Assembly (NCBI GenBank): GCA_016703785.1
Contig: JADJBM010000007.1
Location: 1-22,710, forward strand
Reading direction: 5' to 3'
Source: Betaproteobacteria bacterium
GTDB lineage: Bacteria; Pseudomonadota; Gammaproteobacteria; Burkholderiales; Rhodocyclaceae
Length of the DNA: 22,710 nucleotides
Shown here: positions 1 to 7,908 of the stretch, in pieces
Position numbering within the stretch: position 1 is the stretch's first letter
Layout of the letters: every line of letters starts with the position of its first letter
The notes under the pieces: generated by a model
Told to the model about the DNA's origin: nothing
What the model saw: only the letters and a program-made list of their open reading frames with translations
Database searches by the model: none
Program-made: the position numbers and the translations under genes

Positions 1-711
1 TTCTATGCCGGTGGCTACGACATCGCGGCACTCGAGCAACTCGCCCGCGAGGTCAAGGAAGAACAGCTGCGCGACATCACGTCTTTCCCGACCGTATGAA
101 AGCTACCGTCGAAGGCGAGCGGCTGCAGGATGTCGTCAACCAGAAACTCGACAACCGCTCCATCGAGGAACTGCCCTTGCGCTATGCCGCCGTGGCGACG
201 AACCGGGCCGATGGAACGATCGCCGCATTCACGCGCAGCAATACCGGTATGGCAGTACGCGCATCAAGGCGCCATCCCCGGCGTCTTCCAGCCAGTGCTG
301 ATCGATGGCCGCGAGTACGTCGATGGCGGCCTCGTCAGCCCGGTGCCGGTTCAGGTCGCGCGCGACCTCGGGGCGGACCTGGTCATCGCCGTCGATATAG
401 CCAAGCGTCCCGAGGAGAAGGCGGTGATCGTCAGCACGACCGAGGTCTTCGACCAGGCGCTGGACATCATGGTCAGGCACCTGGCGAAGAGGGAAGTCGG
501 TTCGGCCGATTTCGTCGTGGAGCCCGACACGCGCAGCCTGATCTCGGTCGATTTCACGACGCGCGGCGACGCCATCGAGGAGGGCATCGAGGCCGCGGGC
601 CGCGCGATGGCGCGCGTGCTGGAAGGGCTGGCGGCAAAGGGGCGCGAGAAGCGCCAGCGTGCTACCGAGCAGCGCGTGCCGGGCGATGCGGCGAAGGGAA
701 GTGTGGAATGA
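1..711 (+). pseudogene. Patatin-like phospholipase (RssA-type), 3' part, frameshifted
   Basis: This is the C-terminal part of a patatin-like (RssA/YchK-type) serine lipid acyl hydrolase; its 5' end with the nucleophile-elbow GxSxG lies outside the window. Three frames join into one family-like protein. Frame 1 gives FYAGGYDIAALEQLAREVKEE to about base 95. Frame 3 gives GERLQDVVNQKLDNRSIEEL and RYAAVATNRADG from about 100 to 270. Frame 1 resumes with IPGVFQPVLIDGREYVDGG and then PVPVQVARDLGADLVIAVDI. The DGG in YVDGG is the catalytic Asp motif of the patatin fold. Removing one g near 268-270 restores the second junction. The gene ends at TGA 709-711. Single-base indels in an otherwise well-conserved protein suggest sequencing error or very recent decay. 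The family assignment is firm; cellular substrate cannot be told. Confidence 0.8.
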
Positions 712-793
712 TGCGGCGTTTCAGCTTTGCCCGCGCAGCCGATGGCATGATGGGCGCGCAGTTTTCTACGAGAAGCACCAAGCACACGGGAAG

Positions 794-1754
794 GTGAGCC
801 GCAGGAGCAACATAAAGTTGTTTCGCTACACGGCCGATGGCGCCGCAAATTATGAGAAAGCCGCCGCCATCAGAAGAGACTGCAGCCAACTCATCGAATC
901 CCAGATGGAAACCTTCCTCGGCGTCCGCTTCCTCGCCAGCGAGTACAACACGGGCGCCAAGCATCGCGGGCATCGACTCTCTCGGTCTCGACGAGAACGG
1001 CTGCCCTGTCGTCATCAGTACAAGCGCCGCAGCAACGAGAACGTCATGAACCAGGGGCTCTTTGCCTGGACTGGCTGCTCGACCACAAGGCGGATTTCAG
1101 GCTGTTGGTGATGGAGAAGCTGGGGCAGGAAGCTGCCGAGAAAATCGGAATGGAGCGGCACGCGGCTACCATGCATCGCGGCCGACTTTACCCGCTACGA
1201 CGAGCACGCTGTGGCGCAGATCAACCGGAATCTCGAACTCATTCGCTACAAGCTGTTCGGCCCTGATCTGCTGCTGTTCGAACTGGTCAACCGCGGTGAC
1301 AGCCCGACTCGGGCCGCGCGGAGATGGTGGAGTCAGCGGCAGGAGGAAATGAACCCAGGAAAGACTCCGAAGCCAGCGACACTGGCCATGAAAACCCATG
1401 CTGACCAGCTTGCCACCCCCACCAACGCCGGGAGCTGATTGCCTTATATGGAAACCATTCGGGCCTACATCCTGGCCCAGGGCGACGACATACTTGAAAA
1501 GCAGCTCAAGCTTTTTATGAAACACCGCCGGCTGAAGAACTTCGTCTGCATGACCCTGATTTCCAGAAGATCCGCACGTGCCTTTGGCTGAAACTCGATC
1601 CGGGTTCGGTCGGCGAACTGGAGAAAGAGTTTTGCCCGCGACGTGACCGAGGTCGGCCATTGGGGAGCCTGACGACCTCGAAGTGGTGCTCCGCAGGCAG
1701 GCCATTTCGAGGCCAAGGGGAGGGCTGATAGAGCGCGCCTACCAGGAGAACTAG
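794..1754 (+). pseudogene. DUF5655 / NucS-like nuclease-fold protein, multiply frameshifted
   Basis: Joining frames gives a family-like protein: IKLFRYTADGA, then METFLGVRFLASEYNTGAKH, IDSLGLDENGCPVVI, YKRRSNENVMNQGLF, LDWLLDHKADFRLLVMEKLG, CIAADFTRYDEHAV, QINRNLELIRYKLFGPDLLL and FELVN. A C-terminal DUF5655-type part follows (KHRRLKNFVC, LKLDPGSVGELE, RDVTEVGHWG, DDLEVVLRRQ) and ends at TAG 1752-1754. The DSLGLDENGCPVVIEYKR segment resembles the D-(x)n-ExK nuclease motif of NucS/DUF91-like proteins often annotated as 'predicted transport protein'; the Glu codon is lost to a one-base deletion near 1015. Many single-base indels occur, for example near 965, 1015, 1060, 1155, 1300-1440 and 1500-1680. 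The start is uncertain: GTG 794 is in frame with the N-terminal block. The family match is from recall of the conserved sequence, and function is unproven. Confidence 0.72.
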
Positions 1755-1760
1755 AACGCA

Positions 1761-2473
1761 ATGCTCAAGACGCTGCTCATCGAGGAACTTCGATTCCTGG
1801 CCTTTCGCCCGAATGGACTGGCCATCCGTACCCATTGGAAAGCCTTTCTCGTTTTCGGCCTGTTCTTCACCTGGCTGGCGGGAGTAGGGCGCTTTTGGGA
1901 CAACCCGAAAGCCCATCTCTGTAAGATACCTCGGCCTCGGCTCCGTTGCTGCATCTTCGTCCTGGCCTTCATCGTCTTTCTGCTGTTGCTGCCGCTCAAG
2001 CCGCGGAACTGGACGTACCGCAACGTCCTGTTGTTCATCGCCCTTACAGCTCCGCCTGCAGTGCTTTACGCCATCCCCGTTGAGAAATTCATGGCGGCTG
2101 AAGCGGCGCGCACAGCGCCAATGCCTGGTTCCTGATCGTCGTCGCCACTTGGCGGGTGGCACTTTTGCCGGTTTTCCTGAAACGGGTGGCCGGGCTCGCC
2201 CGGCAACGTCATCGTTGCCGCTCTGCTGCCCCCCTGGTCGTGGTGATCGCCCTCTCCATGCTTAATCTTGAGCACGTGGTCTTCAGCCTGATGAGCGGCA
2301 TTCAGGAAGCGGATCGCAGCCCCAACGACGCAGCCTATGGCATCGTTTTCATGCTCTCCATGCTCTCCTTCATTGCGGCGCCCTTTTTAGCGGTTGGCTA
2401 CCTGGTTTCGATCGTCAATGCGAATGAAGACGGAGGAGGCCTGGAGATGACAGCAGGTAGTCGCGATGATTGA
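1761..2473 (+). pseudogene. Small integral membrane protein, frameshifted
   Basis: This starts at ATG 1761, seven bases after the previous stop. The product is rich in hydrophobic segments: WKAFLVFGLFFTWLAGVG, a segment CIFVLAFIVFLLLLPL, NVLLFIALTAPPAVLYAI, then FLIVVATWRVALLPVFL, a segment around PLVVVIALSMLNLEHVVF, and SMLSFIAAPFLAVGYLVSIV. That makes about six predicted membrane spans in about 235 residues. The frame moves near 1920-1960 (two compensating indels), near 2113 (one extra g in acagcgccaat; removal gives ARTANAWFL) and near 2200-2230 (compensating). Stop is TGA 2471-2473. It is probably an uncharacterised conserved betaproteobacterial membrane protein; no catalytic motif is visible. 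Its close spacing to the DUF5655 gene suggests co-transcription. Confidence 0.6.
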
Positions 2474-2481
2474 ACAATCGG

Positions 2482-2507
2482 CGCCGTCCTGCGGGGACTG
2501 ACTTTCC
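2482..2507 (+). repeat. 26-base intergenic repeat, copy 1 (diverged)
   Basis: This reads CGCCGTCCTGCGGGGACTGA followed by CTTTCC. It matches the copies at 7845, 7968 and 9009 in the leading CGCCGT and the trailing (G/C)NCTGACTTT. It begins nine bases after the stop codon of the membrane-protein gene. It is the most diverged copy. Confidence 0.5.
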
Positions 2508-2858
2508 AAAAGCCGTGGGTCTGCTGTCTGGTTCCGGCCAGGAACGGAAGTTCTGGAGGGGTTGAACGAACTTCTCAAACTCGGCCATTCCAGACTCTCG
2601 AGCTTGTAATCATTGGGCAAATTTTGAATGTCCACTTTTTCCTTCGCCCCACGGAAGATCTCCCTCTTCTTCTTTAAGGAAAATCGGATTCAAAAGGGCC
2701 GTGGGAGCTATTCAAGAGTAGTGAGCATATTTAATATATATACATAATAACAATAACATAATGCTTCTTTTATTCTTTACTCATATTTCTTTATTACTAT
2801 TTCTTTGTGATATATGATTCATCTCATCATAACAACGCAGATATCCGAAGGAGTGGGC
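2508..2858. other. Gene-free stretch; A/T-rich upstream region of the island
   Basis: No supported gene was seen. From about 2715 the sequence becomes strongly A/T-rich (aatatatatacataataaca and so on). It contains a close direct repeat of ACATAAT at about 2741 and 2756, and several TTCTTTA/TTTCTTT runs between 2765 and 2810. This is a plausible promoter and operator region for the downstream gene, whose product resembles ribbon-helix-helix regulators and might bind such repeats. No convincing -35/-10 pair can be singled out. Confidence 0.35.
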
Positions 2859-3542
2859 ATGGATCAAAAAACAAAAATAACCGCAAAAATTTATGCGCCC
2901 CAACTGCACGACTTTAATAGGCAGATTGACGTACTGTGCATCAAGCGCGATGCATTCCTTAACAAAGTTATCAATTACGAACTTGACCACCTTGCGGCTG
3001 ACATGGCCGGCAAGCGGCTTTCACCTGAGGCAAAGAAATTCATTTCTCGTGAGCTCAAACGCATGGGGACTGTTCCGGTAAACATGGTCGTCGGCAAGCT
3101 CGTGGCCAAGAGGCTCAACGAGATTGTCGAAACATCAAACCTTGTACGGGACGCCTTCATCAACAGACTGCTGCTGCTGCTAAGGTCGAGCCCTAAGCTC
3201 CTCGATTATCTTGATCTCCCTGAATTCGTAACCGACTCTTCCTTCACTTCCATCGTGCAGCCTATGCCGACGGGGCCGCTGCAGGCCATCAAAGAGGTGA
3301 ATTCCGATCCCTTGTTCTATTTGCGCATTGCCAGCAGAGAGCGTCACAAAACGGGCCTGTATCTTTTGAGCTTGCCGCCGAAGCTGACTGGATTTGCATG
3401 CTTCATTGACGACCAACGGGTCCCAAAAACGAATGCGAACGTCGAGTGGCAAAGTGATATCAATACAGCCTTTGATGAACTGGCAAGTTTGGAATCTGAC
3501 GCATTCAGCAAGCAGCCGAATCAATTGGAGTCCATGTCATGA
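2859..3542 (+). CDS. Putative DNA-binding protein with two ribbon-helix-helix-like segments
   Basis: The product is 227 residues. ATG 2859 is preferred over the in-frame ATG at 2814 because AAGGAG (2848-2853) sits five bases before it. Two segments look like ribbon-helix-helix units. Each has a short strand followed by two helices with the usual hydrophobic spacing: KITAKIYAPQLHDFNRQIDV with RDAFLNKVINYELDHL (about residues 4-45), and VPVNMVVGKLVAKRLNEIVE with RDAFINRLLLLL (about 69-110). The repeated pattern RDAF(L/I)N is visible in both. The rest (about 115-227) matches nothing I recognise. A single chain carrying two such segments could form an intramolecular dimer and act as a repressor of the island. 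The stop overlaps the next gene (ATGA), so the two are probably translationally coupled. The fold assignment is inference from pattern, not a domain hit. Confidence 0.6.
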   Translation: MDQKTKITAKIYAPQLHDFNRQIDVLCIKRDAFLNKVINYELDHLAADMAGKRLSPEAKKFISRELKRMGTVPVNMVVGKLVAKRLNEIVETSNLVRDAFINRLLLLLRSSPKLLDYLDLPEFVTDSSFTSIVQPMPTGPLQAIKEVNSDPLFYLRIASRERHKTGLYLLSLPPKLTGFACFIDDQRVPKTNANVEWQSDINTAFDELASLESDAFSKQPNQLESMS

Positions 3543-3778
3543 GTCTTGTCCTACATACATCAGATTTCCGGAAGGCCCAACGAATCTGGATTATGCTGGT
3601 AGGGAGAATGAATCCCGTCAGACGTACAGGTGAGATGAGATATTTACACCCATCATTTTCAAAATCGATCCGGGCGAATGATCGCCGGAATGACGTACCC
3701 GCTGTACTGTTAAGCCGAATCAATCAGCTGTTAAAACAGAAGGTCGCAAGTGATCCGGTTTGCAAACTGGTGAAGTAG
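3539..3778 (+). CDS. Small basic hypothetical protein coupled to the RHH-like gene
   Basis: The product is 79 residues. ATG 3539 overlaps the upstream stop in an ATGA arrangement typical of translational coupling; ATG 3608 is an internal alternative. The protein is basic, with a compact block RTGEMRYLHPSFSKS followed by DVPAVLLSRINQLLKQ that looks like a real folded segment. No transmembrane segment, signal peptide or known motif was seen. Family unknown. In its position behind a putative DNA-binding regulator it could be a partner protein or small effector, but nothing in the sequence decides this. It may also be partly degenerate, since the first 22 residues look less protein-like than the rest. 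Confidence 0.45.
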   Translation: MSLVLHTSDFRKAQRIWIMLVGRMNPVRRTGEMRYLHPSFSKSIRANDRRNDVPAVLLSRINQLLKQKVASDPVCKLVK

Positions 3779-3870
3779 TTTTCTCATTCCCGCTTCTTGC
3801 TTTAATTTCACATCTAACAACCGCTGCAGATATCGTGACCATCAGGGTTCATTCGCAAGAAAGCCACCCC

Positions 3871-4320
3871 ATGTCTATGGATGCCATTATTAAGTCATAC
3901 CGCATCAAAGTCAGGAACCAGGATTCTTCCGAAGCACCTGGTCGAATTGATTGTTATGAAAGCGGCCTGTTCGTTCTGTCAGTTGAAGACAGGCGTTATG
4001 TAAGTGACAGCCATGAACATGCTTTTGACGCGCTTCGCGTGATTCGTCTTGAGATGGAGAAGGATGGGAGACTGCCACTAGTAAATGGAACAAATCGACA
4101 TGCACTAATAACAGGCATGGCGATAAGCATGGCCCAAGGGTTTCGCGTATACCTGATCCACCAACTGAATCCGCCTCAATACAGCATTGTTGTCGACACT
4201 TTCGGGTCGGATCATGTAACGGATCCGGTTTCCGTCGCAGAGCAGGACGAATATCGCCAGTTATTCTGGGAAGCGGAAAAGAACTCAAAGAGCAACCAAG
4301 AACTAAACGAAGGGGAATAG
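3871..4320 (+). CDS. Hypothetical protein, module gene A1
   Basis: The product is 149 residues from ATG 3871 (ATG 3877 is also possible); the frame is open further upstream, but that part reads less like protein. It looks like a soluble acidic cytoplasmic protein: SYRIKVRNQDSSEAPGRID, then YESGLFVLSVEDRRYVSDS, a helix ALRVIRLEMEKDGRLPLVNG, and NRHALITGMAISMAQGFRVY. No signal peptide or membrane span was seen. The order of a short helix, G(R/W)LPLVNG, then GMAxxMxxG resembles small orphan proteins found near contact-toxin or plasmid loci, but I cannot name the family. It ends with TAG directly before ATG 4321 with no gap. Its 3' third is repeated, in damaged form, at 4800-4952. The junction with the next gene is identical in both copies, so A and B are an ancestral two-gene unit. 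Confidence 0.6.
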   Translation: MSMDAIIKSYRIKVRNQDSSEAPGRIDCYESGLFVLSVEDRRYVSDSHEHAFDALRVIRLEMEKDGRLPLVNGTNRHALITGMAISMAQGFRVYLIHQLNPPQYSIVVDTFGSDHVTDPVSVAEQDEYRQLFWEAEKNSKSNQELNEGE

Positions 4321-4395
4321 ATGTCTATCAGGAACAGCGAGCTGATTGATTCCGGTCTTGGTTTATTCCGGCCTTCGGCTTGTGATTCTTCGACT
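4172..4395 (+). repeat. Direct segmental duplication, copy 1
   Basis: About 225 bases running from the 3' third of gene A1 across the A-B junction into the start of gene B1 align with 4801-5029 at an offset of 629 to 634 bases. Shared stretches include cctcaatacagcattgtt, ttccgtcgcag/tttcgtcgcag, the TAG-ATG junction, and aggaacagc. Small indels shift the offset, so the copies have diverged for some time. Confidence 0.8.
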
Positions 4396-4488
4396 CTTTT
4401 GTTTAAGTCTTCGGGTAGGGCGCATTTCGCCATGCCCCTAGACAAAAAAACAGATGAAGATTTGATTCAGTTTTTGTTTTTTGTTTAG
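4321..4488 (+). pseudogene. Truncated module gene B1 (relic of a B2 paralogue)
   Basis: ATG 4321 follows the A1 stop without a gap. The first residues, RNSELIDSGLGLF, match RNSTLIDSDRGLF of the intact paralogue at 4953. The frame is then lost: one base is missing near 4370 relative to the B2 DNA (ttccggccttcggc against ttctccatcctacggc). The shifted frame runs to TAG at 4486, giving only 55 residues against 359 in B2. DNA similarity to B2 fades soon after base 4395, so the body of the gene has been deleted or replaced. I read this as a genuine remnant and not a functional short protein. Confidence 0.65.
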
Positions 4489-4517
4489 CAGCTTTGATTC
4501 CCTAAGGAGGGATAGTC

Positions 4518-4779
4518 ATGTCCGAAGATCGTACTCTCTATACCATCATTGATGAAGTCGGCGTAAGAACAACAATAACTCTCGATAAATGGGTTGCTGA
4601 TGCTCTGCAAGGTTGGATGCAAGATGTTCACTTGTGGGTGCAGGAAACTTACAACAGGGTTGGGTTGTAAATTCTGAGCCTAATTACGGAAGGCGTCAGA
4701 AAGGGATGTGGTTCGAACACTTGCTCTGATTGAGGCGCTAAAGACACCGGTTGGTATTTCAATATTTGCTGAGCTCTAG
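4518..4779 (+). pseudogene. Small putative ribbon-helix-helix protein, two frameshifts
   Basis: ATG 4518 has a near-perfect Shine-Dalgarno AAGGAGG at 4504-4510. As written the frame stops at TAA 4668-4670 after 50 residues, with RTTITLDKWVADALQ as a ribbon-helix-like segment, then a helix and WVQETYNRV. Reading on in the two other frames continues plausible protein: NSEPNYGRRQKG (about 4670-4705), then DVVRTLALIEALKTPVGISI and FAEL to TAG 4777-4779. Adding one base in each of two homopolymer tracts (near 4660 and near 4703) makes a single protein of about 87 residues. The gene therefore seems longer than the open frame shows, broken either by sequencing error or by recent mutation. It sits inside the duplicated A-B module. 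A regulator or antitoxin-like role is possible but not demonstrated. Confidence 0.55.
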
Positions 4780-4799
4780 CCTGTACGGCCGAGCCGCAC

Positions 4800-4952
4800 C
4801 CACCTCAATACAGCATTGTTACCGACACATTTGGCTCGGCTCATGTGACCAACCCAGTTTTCGTCGCAGGGCAGGAGGAATACCGCAAGTCATTTTAAAA
4901 AGCAGAAGAGACGGAAATGATGAAAACCCCAGAACTGAATGAAGGAGAGTAG
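4800..4952 (+). pseudogene. Module gene A2, 3' remnant of an A1 paralogue
   Basis: Frame 4800 encodes PPQYSIVTDTFGSAHVTNPV and continues FVAGQEEYRKSF, a TAA, then KAEETEMMKTPELNEGE and TAG 4950-4952. It aligns residue for residue with the C-terminal end of A1 (PPQYSIVVDTFGSDHVTDPV ... ELNEGE). The Trp codon of A1 is replaced by TAA at about 4896. The 5' two thirds are missing: the sequence upstream belongs to the small RHH-like gene. An in-frame stop plus loss of the 5' end, without frameshift, argues for real decay here and against sequencing error. Confidence 0.7.
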
Positions 4953-5029
4953 ATGGCTAACAGGAACAGCACGCTAATCGATTCCGACCGTGGCCTATTC
5001 TCCATCCTACGGCTTGTAAAACTTCGACT
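4801..5029 (+). repeat. Direct segmental duplication, copy 2
   Basis: This is the partner of 4172-4395. It spans the end of A2, the gapless TAG-ATG junction and the first codons of B2. Recombination between the copies would remove about 630 bases and leave an intact A1-B2 pair. Confidence 0.8.
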
Positions 5030-6032
5030 TCCTGGGCCTTACCTTTGGCAAGGGGAAGATATTGATAACGAAAAAGCGATGGGTTCTGCGTTTCATGCCT
5101 TTGTGCCTGAAGATTCAAACGTAGAAAAGACGTCGGTTGCTTCAATTATTGTGGCTGACGTGACCAACGATACGTCAGAACCGGATGTTTCGAATCATGT
5201 TCAGGTCGACACGACCATTATTGATAAATACTTACGTACTGAAGTGCTGGAGCAGTCATCTCTGGCAGGAGAAGAAATAGCCGACTGGACGCCCTCCCGG
5301 CTGCACAAGCTGGAGTCAGGTGCCCCCACGTTTCTGCTAACCGAGTACACACTTCGTGGCAATAGCAAGGAAATGCGGCACATTGATTTAAGGATCAATG
5401 CGGGCGGCCGCAAAATTGTGGCGAAGGGGATTTGTTACGATATGGAGAGGGCGGAAGAACTCTCTCAGCTTGTTTTCTCCGTTTTGGGGAGCATAGTAAT
5501 CTCTGATTCAAGAAAAGCTGATGTCATAGCCCCAATCAGTAGCACTGAGTCGCCAAGAGAAATATTGGCGGCGGATTTCAAGTCATTGCAAGGAGGGCTG
5601 CCAATTAGTGGGGGCTGGGGTTATTCGAGGGATGACGCATGCATTATCAACAAGAACGATCCGCTGGTTAACCCCAAGAAACCCTTCAACGGCGTAGCGA
5701 TCGAATATGTATTTGTAGAAAAACGCATTTATGAGGAGATGATAACTTTCCGCTCAGACGGGGAAAAATTTTCTGGTATTAGCTGGAAACTACAGGAGCA
5801 GAGTACATTGCATGAGGAAGGGAAAGTTTTTGATAGACTTGTCTATGAAATTACTGCGTTTTCAGATAGTGATTGGGAGGAGTTGAAAGCCGAATTCGAG
5901 GGTCCGCAGGGCTATAGCCATTGTGACTTTGACATTAAAGCGCATGAGGAAAAACGTCAGCAAAAAATGCTACGGCTCACAAGAGAATTTTGGTTTGATA
6001 TTACGTCCTTTTTTGGTCAGGGATTGTCATAA
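4953..6032 (+). CDS. Hypothetical protein, module gene B2 (intact)
   Basis: The product is 359 residues. ATG 4953 follows the A2 TAG directly; GAAGGAGAG just upstream provides the ribosome-binding site. It is acidic, soluble, and has no signal peptide or membrane span. The first half (about 1-190) contains SRLHKLESGAPTFLLTEYTL, then a strand-rich part and GGRKIVAKGICYDMERAEEL, which may form a small alpha/beta domain. The second half has SLQGGLPISGGWGYSRDDAC, NPKKPFNGVAIEYVFVEKRI, ISWKLQEQ, FDRLVYEITAF, WEELKAEFEGPQG, and ends REFWFDITSFFGQ. The aromatic-rich C-terminal half looks well conserved in character but I cannot name a family. With gene A it forms a tandem duplicated pair; immunity-like or toxin-neutralising roles would fit such an arrangement but remain inference. 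Codon use is A/T-richer than in the hydrogenase operon. Confidence 0.65.
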   Translation: MANRNSTLIDSDRGLFSILRLVKLRLPGPYLWQGEDIDNEKAMGSAFHAFVPEDSNVEKTSVASIIVADVTNDTSEPDVSNHVQVDTTIIDKYLRTEVLEQSSLAGEEIADWTPSRLHKLESGAPTFLLTEYTLRGNSKEMRHIDLRINAGGRKIVAKGICYDMERAEELSQLVFSVLGSIVISDSRKADVIAPISSTESPREILAADFKSLQGGLPISGGWGYSRDDACIINKNDPLVNPKKPFNGVAIEYVFVEKRIYEEMITFRSDGEKFSGISWKLQEQSTLHEEGKVFDRLVYEITAFSDSDWEELKAEFEGPQGYSHCDFDIKAHEEKRQQKMLRLTREFWFDITSFFGQGLS

Positions 6033-6188
6033 CCAATAAGTCCACCGGAAAGAAACAGTTATTACCGGCAAAAGATTTTAAATTAACAGATAAGCTTTAA
6101 GAAGCTATTTGGATTTGATTGATTGCCGAACATCCATATCAGTACGAGCTTGTAGCCAAGACCAGAAAAATAAGTAATGTGAGGTTTT
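6033..6188. other. Short A/T-rich gap, no feature recognised
   Basis: No gene, clear terminator or promoter was recognised here. The tract tttaaattaacagataagct marks the end of the A/T-rich island. Confidence 0.4.
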
Positions 6189-6275
6189 ATGAAGACGTTT
6201 GTCCTTTTCACTATTTTCTTTATTGCCAAGTCGCACTGTATTGCAAATGGAACCAACAGTAGAGGCGTTTGCTGA
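6189..6275 (+). CDS. Signal-peptide-like short open frame (28 aa)
   Basis: ATG 6189 (upstream gtgaggtttt) opens a 28-residue frame, MKTFVLFTIFFIAKSHCIAN and eight more residues, that looks like a signal peptide: a positive start, a hydrophobic core, then small residues. Its TGA (6273-6275) overlaps the ATG of the protease gene (TGATG), the form expected for translational coupling. It is either a tiny exported or leader peptide, or the stub of a gene cut off at the island border. The evidence is composition and position only. Confidence 0.3.
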   Translation: MKTFVLFTIFFIAKSHCIANGTNSRGVC

Positions 6276-7577
6276 TGATTCACATTGGGCGTCTAGTCGC
6301 CGCCCTGGCCGGAGCGGCCAGCACCTTTGTGGCCTTCGCTCAGGACGATAGCGAGAGTATCTTTCGGAAAGCCCAGACTTACACAGTGCGGGTAAAGGCC
6401 TCGGTGGTAATACCCCTTTGCAGGCGACAGCCGCGGAACCTGGCTGGGCGCTGGCTTTGTCGTCGATGCCGAACGAGGCTGGATCATGACCAATGCCCAC
6501 GTGGTATCGCGCTCGCCGGCACGGGTGCAAGTTGCCACTCACGGGAAGGAGTTCGCACCTGCTCGCAAGATCTACGTCGATCCTTTCTTGGACCTTGCGA
6601 TTATCGAAGCCCGGCCGGAGGACGTTCGCTTGCTTACGGCCGCGCAGCTGGCATGCGGCGAACAACCCGCCATGGGTCATCCTGTCGGAGCTTATGGCCA
6701 TCCTTGGCACTTCTACTACACAGGCACGCGGGGGATCATATCCGGCATCACCAGCAAGTACCGGACGGAGTATCTGAAAACTGATGCGCCAGTGGATAGA
6801 GGCAATTCCGGAGGACCGCTGATCAGTCTGGTGACAGGCAAGGTTGTTGGCATCAATACTGCAGCGATGAAGGACCCCAAGGCGAAGAACACCAACTTCG
6901 CTGTGTCCATGAAATACGCCTGCCGTGTGCTGGAACTTCTTCAGGCAGAACGCGACCCCTCCCCGCCGCAACTTCCTATCGTCTTCTACCGTAATCTGGA
7001 CGGAGATCGTACCGTCAAGGTTGCGCGGAGTTTCGTGCTGCCGTCAGAACTGGCTTTGCGGGCGGGGCAGGTCATCCAATCGGTAGAGGGGGTTAAGGGC
7101 CGCATCACCAACCCGACCCAGCTCGTGCATGCTTTACGCGGGCGGCTTGATGCTGCGACAGTAGTCGTGGAAGAAAGCGGCAAGGAGCACCGCATCAGCG
7201 GTCATTTGACACCAGTGAAGAGCGTTCATAATCGCCAGGGCGTCTTCGCTTCGGGCATCCTCTTTGCTGACCGCAACACCCTGCGCGAGGTGGCCGATAT
7301 CGCCTTGCCGGAAATCGAGGTGCACTATGTCGAGGATGGCTCATCAGGCCAGGCCGCCGAGATAGACGCAATGGATTTCCTGGAAGAGGTAGACGGCCAA
7401 GCGGTAAAGGGTTTGCCAGAATTGGCAGATCGCTTGAGGGTGGCCGAAAAAGAAAACCGGCCGGTATTGCTCACATTGCGGCGTTTCGATATCGCCAGTG
7501 AGATCAGCATGTCCAGCATTGAACGCCGGTTGCAGATCGAGGGGCTACGTTGGCTAGGTGAGGATGTGATTAAATAA
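6275..7577 (+). pseudogene. Trypsin-like serine protease with PDZ-like region (HtrA/Deg-like), one frameshift
   Basis: Start is ATG 6275, giving a signal peptide (GRLVAALAGAASTFVAFA, likely cleavage before QDDSES), so the mature protein is periplasmic. The frame shifts at the ccccttt run near 6413; dropping one c gives IPFAGDSRGTWLGAGFVVDA and GWIMTNAHVVS. The catalytic triad is visible: His in TNAHVV (about 6493), Asp in DPFLDLAIIEA (about 6590) and Ser in DRGNSGGPL (about 6805). The remaining 220 residues hold two PDZ-like segments, with LRAGQVIQSVEGVKG and MDFLEEVDGQAVKGLPEL. The repaired length is about 433 residues, close to DegP/DegQ-type proteases, although the linker and PDZ parts are divergent. 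Stop is TAA 7575-7577. Single homopolymer error is the likeliest cause of the frameshift; otherwise it is a fresh pseudogene. Confidence 0.75.
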
Positions 7578-7844
7578 ATCATCAGTAGTGTCCCAATGTT
7601 TTCACGCAGAGCTTGAATAGCGAGTTGAAGAATTTGAGATATTCCGAGCTCTGTGCTGGTCTCGATTTGAACGTCGCCCGTAGCTAACCTCTCAATCAAC
7701 AGAACCAGTGATTCAAACGTTGTCCAGAATGCCGAAAGCGGACGGATAGTTAAATGGTTTGGTATTTACGAACTTCCGCAATGGCCGAAGAGCGGTAGTT
7801 TGGTTGGCAGAGCAATCGACTACCTAAGGTTGATAGTACTCAAT

Positions 7845-7870
7845 CGCCGTATCCCAGCGACTGACTTTTC
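7845..7870 (+). repeat. 26-base intergenic repeat, copy 2
   Basis: This begins CGCCGTATCCCAGCGACTGA and ends CTTTTC. It differs from copy 3 at only a few positions. It lies about 40 bases before the dRS3-like palindrome. Confidence 0.6.
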
Positions 7871-7908
7871 CCGGCCGGTTGCGACGGCGGGATCTGGGCA
7901 GCTTCTGG

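Noticed and set aside
2387..2635. Minus-strand frame with PGRNQTADPRLLES
   Set aside because: The peptide resembles spurious translations common in databases. The region overlaps the end of a membrane-protein gene and a repeat, and no tRNA could be folded from it.
7570..7699. Minus-strand frame MIERLATGDVQIETS...
   Set aside because: The N-terminal 45 residues look protein-like, but the frame runs into antisense of the protease and has no recognisable family or clear ribosome site. At most it is a relic.
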